A stretch of DNA of 64,000 nucleotides from assembly GCF_007923355.1 (NCBI RefSeq), contig NZ_VOGO01000001.1, positions 558,001 to 622,000 of the forward strand, read 5' to 3'. Under the pieces are notes generated by a model. That model ran no database searches. It had not been told where the DNA came from and worked only from the letters and a program-made list of their open reading frames with translations. The first letter of the stretch is position 1. Each line of letters opens with the position of its first letter. Shown here piece by piece: positions 58,277-64,000 of the stretch. Origin of the DNA: Falsiphaeobacter marinintestinus (GTDB lineage Bacteria; Pseudomonadota; Alphaproteobacteria; Rhodobacterales; Rhodobacteraceae). Position numbers and translations under genes: made by a program.

Positions 58277-58308
58277 AAAAAAACGAAAACGGTCGCTCCG
58301 TAAACCGT
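58277..58308 (-). terminator. Second terminator-like hairpin on the minus strand
   Basis: On the minus strand, ACGGT (10-base loop) ACCGT is followed by TTTCGTTTTTTT. The stem is short but the T-run is good. It stands 110 bp after the nadK stop and may be the nadK terminator. Confidence 0.55.
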
Positions 58309-58358
58309 CTATGTCGCTATCGGTAAATCCACACTAACCGGCCCGTAAGCCGCCGCTC

Positions 58359-58374
58359 TGTGATCCAGTTCACA
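58359..58374. promoter_or_regulatory. Exact CRP-type palindrome TGTGA-N6-TCACA (second)
   Basis: TGTGATCCAGTTCACA matches all ten fixed CRP consensus bases. It lies 45 bp downstream of the nadK stop and upstream, in minus-strand sense, of the terminators at 58277-58308 and 58217-58251. Confidence 0.55.
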
Positions 58375-58418
58375 CTTCTTGAAGATAGTGAAAAACATGT
58401 CCGCACATGAGGCTGCCT

Positions 58419-59180
58419 TCAGGCAAACTGCTCTGAAATCAAGCGTTCTTCCAGCCCATGGCCCGGATCGAACAAAAGACGGTGCGAAATGGACGGTTCA
58501 GACCTGATTTCAACCCAGTCAATATTGTCGATCGATGTTGAATCGGCGTCTGCCATCACCGGGCGTTTCTCGGGCTCGATCACGTCGAACCGCACCATGG
58601 CCGTTTTCGGCAACAAGGCGCCGCGCCAACGCCTTGGTCGAAACGCGGCAATTGCGGTCAGCGCCAAGACATCGGACCCAATCGGAAGAATCGGACCGTG
58701 TGCGGAATAATTATAGGCAGTCGACCCGGCCGGAGTGGCCAACAAGGCCCCGTCGCAGACCAGTTCGGCCAACCGGACCCGGCCATCGACGGAAATCCGC
58801 AGCTTCGCCGCCTGCGGACCCGCACGCAACAAGGATACTTCGTTGATCGCCAATGCATCGTGACGCACGCCGTCCCGATCCATCGCCGTCATGGTCAAAG
58901 GATTGATAACTTCCTCTTCCGCGGCGTTCAGTCGGTCAACAAGATCAGATTCGCTGTATTCGTTCATCAAAAAGCCGATGGTACCGCGATTCATACCATA
59001 AACCGGCGCAGGCAAATCCTGGGTCCCGTGCAAGGTGCGCAGCATGAACCCGTCACCGCCCAAGGCAACGATCACATCCGCCTCGGCAGGTTCATAGTTT
59101 CCGTAACGCGTGATCAATGCAGTGCGGGCCGTCTGAGCGACCGGCGCTGAACTGGCCAAAAAGGCGATTTTCGATGCCAC
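58419..59180 (-). CDS. nadK: NAD kinase
   Basis: A 253-residue enzyme phosphorylating NAD to NADP. The diagnostic [11 protein letters not shown] (about residues 40-50), the [12 protein letters not shown] segment and the substrate loop [19 protein letters not shown] are all present. The start ATG 59180 gives the typical short N-terminus ([17 protein letters not shown]). It is probably monocistronic; the small-peptide gene lies upstream in the same direction, 86 bp away. Confidence 0.96.
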   Translation of the reverse strand: MASKIAFLASSAPVAQTARTALITRYGNYEPAEADVIVALGGDGFMLRTLHGTQDLPAPVYGMNRGTIGFLMNEYSESDLVDRLNAAEEEVINPLTMTAMDRDGVRHDALAINEVSLLRAGPQAAKLRISVDGRVRLAELVCDGALLATPAGSTAYNYSAHGPILPIGSDVLALTAIAAFRPRRWRGALLPKTAMVRFDVIEPEKRPVMADADSTSIDNIDWVEIRSEPSISHRLLFDPGHGLEERLISEQFA

Positions 59181-59235
59181 TGCAGCTACTTCCGGTCAAG
59201 ACATTCGCAGCCTAAGGACTTAGCAGAGCGGCGCG

Positions 59236-59253
59236 GACCGGTCCATACCGGTC
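59236..59253 (-). terminator. Short hairpin after the small-peptide gene
   Basis: A seven-base perfect stem GACCGGT/ACCGGTC with a four-base loop begins 13 bp downstream of the minus-strand stop at 59267. No T-run follows, so it may be an attenuating or stabilising hairpin before nadK. Confidence 0.35.
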
Positions 59254-59266
59254 GCAGCGATACGCG

Positions 59267-59374
59267 TTACCGCCCGCTGCAGGCTTCTTGCGTGTGGCCG
59301 CTACCAGCGCTCGCAACGGTTCCAACAGAGGCCGCGAACAGACCGAAAAGCGCGGCGATCAAAATATGCTTCAT
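59267..59374 (-). CDS. 35-residue secreted peptide
   Basis: The minus strand carries AAAGGAG seven bases before ATG 59374 and a 35-codon frame ending in TAA. It begins MKHILIAALFGLFAASVGTV (a textbook signal peptide with cleavage near VASA), then a tail GSGHTQEACSGR with one Cys. The cleaved peptide would be only about a dozen residues. I do not recognise it. Good ribosome site and signal make it a credible gene in the 411-bp gap between nadK and glyA; the remaining 217 bp to glyA shows nothing else. Confidence 0.65.
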   Translation of the reverse strand: MKHILIAALFGLFAASVGTVASAGSGHTQEACSGR

Positions 59375-59591
59375 TTTCGTCTCCTTTGCTCTGCAACAAT
59401 CTTACTGACGCGCTGTCAAAGGGCAAATCACGTTTCTGATGGGTTTCACCGGGTTCTTATAAGCCTCACCCCGTTCCTCCAACGCCCGCCATTGCCGTGC
59501 TGCAGACCCGAATCTTCGCATTCCGGGCTTTTCCACAAGGTTCTGATCCTTTAGGAAGGCCGCCATTCCAACTCACACGAACGGAGCCCCC

Positions 59592-60887
59592 ATGACCGCG
59601 CCCAACCGTGACAACGGCTTTTTCACCGAGTCTCTCGCATCGCGAGACCCTGAAATCTTTGGCGCGATCACGTCCGAGCTGGGCCGCCAGCGCGACGAGA
59701 TCGAACTGATCGCATCGGAAAACATCGTCTCTGCCGCCGTGATGGAAGCGCAGGGATCTGTGATGACCAACAAATATGCCGAAGGCTATCCGGGCCGACG
59801 GTATTATGGCGGTTGCCAGTTTGTCGACATCGCAGAAAATCTGGCAATCGACCGGGCCAAACAACTGTTTGGCTGCGGTTTTGCCAACGTGCAGCCGAAT
59901 TCGGGCTCACAAGCCAACCAGGGCGTGTTTCAGGCGCTGTTGCAGCCAGGCGACACGATCCTGGGCATGTCGCTGGATGCGGGCGGCCACCTGACTCATG
60001 GCGCCAAGCCGAACCAGTCGGGCAAATGGTTCAACGCCATTCAGTACGGTGTGCGCAAGCAGGATAACCGACTTGACTATGAGCAGGTTGAAGCGCTGGC
60101 GAAAGAGCATCAGCCCAAGATGATCATCGCCGGGGGCTCGGCCATTCCGCGCCAGATCGATTTTGCCCGCATGCGCGAAATCGCTGATATGGTCGGTGCC
60201 TATCTGCACGTAGACATGGCGCATTTTGCCGGTCTGGTGGCGGCGGGCGAACACCCTTCGCCGTTCCCGCACGCCCATGTGGCAACCACCACGACGCACA
60301 AGACCCTGCGCGGACCGCGCGGTGGCATGATCCTCACCAATGATGAGACGCTGGCGAAAAAGTTCAACTCGGCCATTTTCCCCGGCATTCAGGGCGGCCC
60401 GCTGATGCATGTGATCGCGGCCAAGGCCGTGGCCTTTGGCGAGGCGCTGGATCCGTCCTTCAAGGACTATACCAAGCAGGTCATCGTCAACGCGCAGGCG
60501 CTGAGCGATCAGTTGATCAAAGGCGGTCTGGATACCGTGACCCATGGCACCGACACCCATGTGGTTCTGGTCGATCTGCGCCCCAAGGGCGTTAAGGGCA
60601 ACGGTACTGAAAAGGCACTGGGCCGCGCGCATATCACCTGCAACAAGAACGGCGTGCCGTTTGACCCGGAAAAACCGACCGTGACCAGTGGCATCCGTCT
60701 TGGATCACCGGCCGGAACCACCCGCGGGTTCGGAGAAGCCGAGTTCCGCCAGATCGCGGACTGGATCATCGAAGTTGTCGACGGATTGGCCGCCAATGGC
60801 GAAGACGGCAACGGTGCGGTTGAGGAAAAAGTGAAAGCCGAAGTCGCTGAAATGTGCGCCCGGTTCCCGATCTATCCGAATTCCTGA
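59592..60887 (+). CDS. glyA: Serine hydroxymethyltransferase
   Basis: A 431-residue PLP enzyme interconverting serine and glycine with tetrahydrofolate, the main source of one-carbon units. The PLP Lys is in [16 protein letters not shown], preceded by [20 protein letters not shown], and [12 protein letters not shown] is the substrate loop. ATG 59592 has ACGGAGCC upstream. Monocistronic; I saw no riboswitch in its leader. A hairpin follows at 60909-60938. Confidence 0.97.
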   Translation: MTAPNRDNGFFTESLASRDPEIFGAITSELGRQRDEIELIASENIVSAAVMEAQGSVMTNKYAEGYPGRRYYGGCQFVDIAENLAIDRAKQLFGCGFANVQPNSGSQANQGVFQALLQPGDTILGMSLDAGGHLTHGAKPNQSGKWFNAIQYGVRKQDNRLDYEQVEALAKEHQPKMIIAGGSAIPRQIDFARMREIADMVGAYLHVDMAHFAGLVAAGEHPSPFPHAHVATTTTHKTLRGPRGGMILTNDETLAKKFNSAIFPGIQGGPLMHVIAAKAVAFGEALDPSFKDYTKQVIVNAQALSDQLIKGGLDTVTHGTDTHVVLVDLRPKGVKGNGTEKALGRAHITCNKNGVPFDPEKPTVTSGIRLGSPAGTTRGFGEAEFRQIADWIIEVVDGLAANGEDGNGAVEEKVKAEVAEMCARFPIYPNS

Positions 60888-60908
60888 ACCGTCTCTTTGT
60901 GAAAAACA

Positions 60909-60938
60909 ATCGGTTGCTGACGTTGATCAGCAACCGAT
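60909..60938 (+). terminator. Hairpin after glyA
   Basis: A 12-base perfect stem ATCGGTTGCTGA/TCAGCAACCGAT with a six-base loop lies 21 bp after the glyA stop. The tail ACTCCTGCCTG has no T-run, so it may act as an mRNA 3' stabiliser rather than a strict terminator. Confidence 0.55.
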
Positions 60939-61032
60939 ACTCCTGCCTGCTGCGCTTATCCTGCAACTTGCCAAATTAGGCCCAACCGCATTACTGCAGT
61001 TCTCAAGTGTCTGTGACTGAGGAGCTGTTCAA

Positions 61033-61869
61033 GTGAGTGCCGCCATGAATATTCTGGGCGTCGTACGAAACGGCGGCGAGTCTTTGCCCGCAACACTTGA
61101 CGCAATCGAAGCTTTGCGCACGCACCTGCCAGCTAGCCGTGTCATCATCGCCACAAACGACAACAGCGATGGCACCGATGCTGTTCTCGCTGATTATTGC
61201 GCTCGGGCCGACAATGTGACCCTTCTGCGCCTTGATGGTGAAATGACCAACGTAGAAGAACGGGTCGAACGGATTACATTGGCCCGAAATGCGACGTTGT
61301 TCGCGCTTTTTGACGGCAGTGTTGTCCACCCTCTGACGCTGGTGCTTGATCTGGACGGACCAAATTCCGCTATGCCTGCAGAAGACGTTTTGAAATCGGC
61401 CGGGCGCGTTGACATCCAATGGGATGGGCTTTTTGCCAATCAGGAACGGGCTTACTACGATATCTATGCTCTACGCTGCCCGGGTTGGTGCGAAGAAGAT
61501 GTTTGGCAAACAATCCACGCCGTACCCAAGCCGCTGTTTTTTCGTAAAAAGCGTCATGCCGCTCTGCTGGCCCGGTTGATCTATGATCGGCAGTTTCACA
61601 TTCCTCGGAACACGCCGCCAATTCCGGTCGACAGCGCGTTTGGTGGGTTAGGGCTGTACAAAACCGAAGCCCTGCGCGGATTGCGCTATGCCGCGCGAGA
61701 CGCAAACGGAAACCTTACTTGTGAACATGTGACCCTGCATCGCGCCATGCGAGACAGGGGAGCCAACCTGTTTATCGATCCCGCATTGCTGAACACGACG
61801 CAACATGAACATCTCGGTCCGAGCAGCGGCGCGCCGCTACCGGAAGCGCTGTTGAAGGAAACACTCTGA
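61033..61869 (+). CDS. Putative GT-A-type glycosyltransferase
   Basis: A 278-residue protein whose N-terminal half (NILGVVRNGGESLPATLDAI, then VIIATNDNSDGTDAVL) looks like the start of a GT-A nucleotide-sugar domain, with VLDLDGPNS as a DxD-like motif and WDGLFANQERAYYDIYALRC following, which recalls the CAP59/mannosyltransferase type. The start is GTG 61033 with AGGAG eight bases before it. The stop overlaps the methyltransferase start by one base. Probable role: adding or trimming surface polysaccharide, inferred from the family and partner. Confidence 0.7.
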   Translation: MSAAMNILGVVRNGGESLPATLDAIEALRTHLPASRVIIATNDNSDGTDAVLADYCARADNVTLLRLDGEMTNVEERVERITLARNATLFALFDGSVVHPLTLVLDLDGPNSAMPAEDVLKSAGRVDIQWDGLFANQERAYYDIYALRCPGWCEEDVWQTIHAVPKPLFFRKKRHAALLARLIYDRQFHIPRNTPPIPVDSAFGGLGLYKTEALRGLRYAARDANGNLTCEHVTLHRAMRDRGANLFIDPALLNTTQHEHLGPSSGAPLPEALLKETL

Positions 61870-62693
61870 TGACCACGCCACTGCCCTTTCCCACAGCTGT
61901 GTCTCCGATCACCCGAACAGAAGGTCGCCCGTTGTTTCAGCATCCGGTTCTTGGCCGCCATATGGCCAGTTATTACATGGATGACAGCATCGGGTACATC
62001 TGGGTTGACCAGCCGCATTGGCTGGATGAAGCCTATGGCGATGCAATTGCGCTGACCGACACCGGCATCCTGTCGCGCAACTTGACCAATATCCCGGCAA
62101 TCGCTGCTGTTATGCGCCACAATGACATGGCAGAGGCCCGCGGGATCGACATTGGCGCGGGGTACGGGATTTTTGTACGTGGCATGCGCGATATCGGCCT
62201 CGATTTTTACTGGTCCGACGCTTACGCCGATAATTTGCTCGCCCGGGGGTTTGAAAGCGATGACGGGACCTATGACGTCGCCGTGGCTTTTGAAGTGCTG
62301 GAGCATCTGCCAAACCCGCTGGAATTCTTGCGGGAGAGCCGGGCGCAATATGGGTGGAACACCCTGTTCTTCTCGGCGACGTGTTTTGACGAAACCAATC
62401 TACCGGACCAGAGTTGGTGGTATTTCGCTTTTGAAACCGGCCAGCACATAAGCCTGTTTTCGCGGCGCTGCCTGCAATATATAGCCGCCGATCTGGGATT
62501 GCAGCTCATTCATTTGAATGGAGAGCTTTACGCGATGACAGATCAATCTGACCTGACCTGGCCATCTCGCTGGACCAGAGAGCGGCTGAAACGCAAGTAC
62601 AAGAAAGCAACCTTGGCCGGCGTGGATTATGAAAAGATGAAAACCCGCGTTCTGGAAGATCAGTCACAGAACACCAGGTCCAAAAGCGACTAA
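61869..62693 (+). CDS. Class I SAM-dependent methyltransferase
   Basis: A 274-residue protein with a SAM-binding fold: GIDIGAGYGIFVRGMRDIGL (motif I), then YWSDAYADNL and VAVAFEVLEHLPNPLEFLRE (post-I acidic loop). The N-terminal part (FQHPVLGRHMASYYMDDSIGY) carries no Cys cluster. It is translationally coupled to the glycosyltransferase gene and its stop overlaps the convergent membrane-protein stop by four bases. Methylation of a sugar on a surface glycan is the likely use (inference). Confidence 0.82.
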   Translation: MTTPLPFPTAVSPITRTEGRPLFQHPVLGRHMASYYMDDSIGYIWVDQPHWLDEAYGDAIALTDTGILSRNLTNIPAIAAVMRHNDMAEARGIDIGAGYGIFVRGMRDIGLDFYWSDAYADNLLARGFESDDGTYDVAVAFEVLEHLPNPLEFLRESRAQYGWNTLFFSATCFDETNLPDQSWWYFAFETGQHISLFSRRCLQYIAADLGLQLIHLNGELYAMTDQSDLTWPSRWTRERLKRKYKKATLAGVDYEKMKTRVLEDQSQNTRSKSD

Positions 62694-63064
62694 ACGTAGC
62701 CACGCCAGATCAGAACAATAATCAGCAATGTCGTCGCCAAAAGGAAGTTGAAGGCCAAGCCGCCCAACATCCCCAGCCACCAGCCCTTGCGGCGGTCCGA
62801 TAAATCGATCGCGTTCAGGTGATCCTGCGCCCCGGTTGCAGCCTTGGTCAGCGCGGTCGCATCCAACGTGAAGCGCAGTCTGGGGTGAGTGGCGAACGTC
62901 TCGGCCTCGGCCAGTTCATTGATTTGCGACCGCACGCGGCGCGGCAGGCGGCTGCCCCGTTTGCGCAGGGCATCCTTCAGGGTCGCCCCGCCACCGCCGA
63001 GTTTCTGACGCATCAGCGCCCGCGTGGTTTCGATCTGGTCAGGAATCTGGTCGTGTTCGCTCAA
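62690..63064 (-). CDS. Small membrane protein of unknown function
   Basis: A 124-residue protein with a soluble charged N-terminal part (residues about 1-90, rich in Arg and Glu) and one long hydrophobic C-terminal segment (GMLGGLAFNFLLATTLLIIV), so it is probably tail-anchored. I do not recognise the family. ATG 63064 is the only good start. The 91 bp to the divergent hydrolase must hold both promoters. Confidence 0.7.
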   Translation of the reverse strand: MSEHDQIPDQIETTRALMRQKLGGGGATLKDALRKRGSRLPRRVRSQINELAEAETFATHPRLRFTLDATALTKAATGAQDHLNAIDLSDRRKGWWLGMLGGLAFNFLLATTLLIIVLIWRGYV

Positions 63065-63155
63065 GACGGGCCTCCGGTCGGCCTTGTCTAACGGCAGACA
63101 ACGCGACGCTCAATAGCTCTGGTCCCTGCCCGCCCGTATCGGTATCATTTGGCCC

Positions 63156-63914
63156 ATGCTGAACATCATCATCCACGGCGAACCGACCGACCAACCACCG
63201 CTTTTGATCGCGCACGGGCTTTTTGGGTCGGCCCGCAACTGGGGCGTGATCGCCAAACGGCTGTCAAATGAACGACAAGTTTTCGCCGTTGACATGCGCA
63301 ATCATGGGCAGAGCCCCTGGCAGGACACACACAGTTACCCGGAACTGGCTGATGATCTGGCCGAAGTCATTGATAGCATGGGCGGCACCGCAGATGTGGT
63401 CGGACATTCCATGGGCGGCAAAGCGGCCATGGTTCTGGCACTGAAGCATGGTGACAAGATACGCCGACTGGTGGTCGCTGACATTGCGCCCGTGGCATAC
63501 GCACATACTCAGCAGGACAATATCGACAAGATGAAGGCCGTGGATCTGACCGGCGTCACGCGCCGGTCCGAGGCCGAGGCACAACTGGCCGAACAGGATG
63601 TCGACCGGATGTTGCAAAGCTTTTTCACCCAGTCGCTGGATATTGCGCGGCAGCGTTGGCGGCTGAATCTGGATGCGTTGGCCGCAGAAATGGACAAGAT
63701 CATCGGTTTCCCCGACACACACGGATCATGGGATGGACCAACGCTGTTTCTGACCGGCGCGGACTCGGATTATGTCCTGTCGGAACACCGCAACCTGATC
63801 CGCGCCCTGTTTCCCAAAGCGCGGTTTGCCAAGATCCCGGGCGCCGGGCACTGGCTGCACGCCGAGAAACCCCGCGAATTCGAATTGTCGGTCAGGGCGT
63901 TTCTAAACGCCTGA
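63156..63914 (+). CDS. Alpha/beta-fold hydrolase (YbfF-like esterase)
   Basis: A 252-residue esterase: LIAHGLFGSARNWG (oxyanion), VVGHSMGGKAAM (nucleophile Ser), FLTGADSDYV (Asp) and GAGHWLHAEKP (His). It matches YbfF-type acyl esterases that cleave short esters or acyl-CoA. ATG 63156 gives the typical start. Its stop abuts the convergent rhodanese stop. Confidence 0.9.
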   Translation: MLNIIIHGEPTDQPPLLIAHGLFGSARNWGVIAKRLSNERQVFAVDMRNHGQSPWQDTHSYPELADDLAEVIDSMGGTADVVGHSMGGKAAMVLALKHGDKIRRLVVADIAPVAYAHTQQDNIDKMKAVDLTGVTRRSEAEAQLAEQDVDRMLQSFFTQSLDIARQRWRLNLDALAAEMDKIIGFPDTHGSWDGPTLFLTGADSDYVLSEHRNLIRALFPKARFAKIPGAGHWLHAEKPREFELSVRAFLNA

Positions 63915-64000
63915 TCACATACCCGGATCGACCGGTTCAATCATGCTGCCACCGGCGTTCTTCCAATCCTGCAGGCCGCCAACGTTATAGACTGCAGCAT
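63915..64000 (-). CDS. Rhodanese-like domain protein, C-terminal end only
   Basis: The last 86 bases encode, on the minus strand, the end of a frame: AAVYNVGGLQDWKNAGGSMI followed by EPVDPGM and TGA. The VYNVGGLxxWKNAG pattern is the closing helix of a rhodanese domain. The active site and the start are outside the window. Confidence 0.65.
   Translation of the reverse strand, partial: AAVYNVGGLQDWKNAGGSMIEPVDPGM

Larger units (their letters stand above)
58217..58350 (-). ncRNA. Candidate small RNA downstream of nadK
   Basis: A minus-strand stretch between the CRP-type site at 58359-58374 and two terminators (58277-58308 and 58217-58251) has no open frame I can support. The order site, short spacer, terminator is what a CRP-controlled small RNA gene would look like. 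The 5' end is only a guess; the alternative is the 3' untranslated region of nadK. Confidence 0.3.

Noticed and set aside
59375-59591. A glycine or other riboswitch before glyA
   Set aside because: I searched the leader by eye for paired conserved hairpins and saw none.

Overview
The window looks like a chromosomal segment of an alphaproteobacterium of the order Rhodobacterales (Roseobacter group). The evidence is the moderately high GC content, the very tight gene packing with many ATGA or TGATG overlaps, a DmdC/DmdB-like acyl-CoA dehydrogenase and acyl-CoA ligase, the fused MrpAB antiporter subunit, a ScfR/PccR-like TTTGCAAA motif set before a propionate-CoA ligase gene, and a dispersed GCGGGAGTATTT-type intergenic repeat. 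I saw no tRNA, rRNA, insertion sequence, CRISPR array or prophage. Family assignments come from reading the translated proteins, not from a database search.

Layout. 1-5861: the end of a TPR protein, then an opgC-opgG-opgH operon for osmoregulated periplasmic glucans. 5862-7165: a secreted esterase and a rhodanese on the minus strand. 7385-13314: a complete mrp (mnh/pha) Na+/H+ antiporter operon. 13360-16577: a SelD fused to an FAD/NAD(P) oxidoreductase, facing selU/mnmH, which together form a tRNA 2-selenouridine pathway. 16717-17846: a MarR regulator and an HMCES/YedK-type DNA-crosslink protein. 17952-24076: a decaying accessory patch with a wrecked TPR-sulfotransferase beside an intact copy, a Crp/Fnr regulator and a wrecked alkylsulfatase. 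24343-30037: a UshA-like nucleotidase, a DUF952-pyrD-arsC operon, a MATE exporter and two PaaI thioesterases. 30157-37687: two MerR regulators and a beta-oxidation operon (acyl-CoA dehydrogenase, small protein, GST, fadA, fadB) closed by a strong terminator. 37762-43325: a Hint-like protein, a sulfotransferase, an acyl-CoA ligase, a degenerate M48-like protein and a Thr/Ala/Pro-rich secreted protein. 43393-47009: the pyrimidine-nucleoside salvage cluster cdd-deoA-deoB-upp. 47156-52807: maeB, a glycosyltransferase and prpE. 52862-57972: a thioredoxin-fold isomerase, an SDR, an HxlR regulator, an amidase and an acyl-CoA ligase. 57973-59374: a non-coding region with two exact TGTGA-N6-TCACA palindromes and tandem terminators, then nadK and a 35-residue secreted peptide. 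59592 to the end: glyA, a glycosyltransferase/methyltransferase pair, a small membrane protein, an alpha/beta hydrolase and the tail of a rhodanese gene.

How it fits together. Most of the window is core metabolism: acyl-CoA and propionate catabolism, the malate/pyruvate node, nucleoside salvage and one-carbon supply, plus envelope homeostasis through periplasmic glucans and Na+/H+ exchange. Several operons carry recognisable palindromic operators next to a plausible regulator. The most unusual places are the double-CRP-like non-coding region at 57973-58418, the 17.9-24.1 kb decaying sulfate-ester patch, the dispersed intergenic repeat, and several proteins that keep a fold but have lost its hallmark catalytic residue (Hint, M48-like, SDR).
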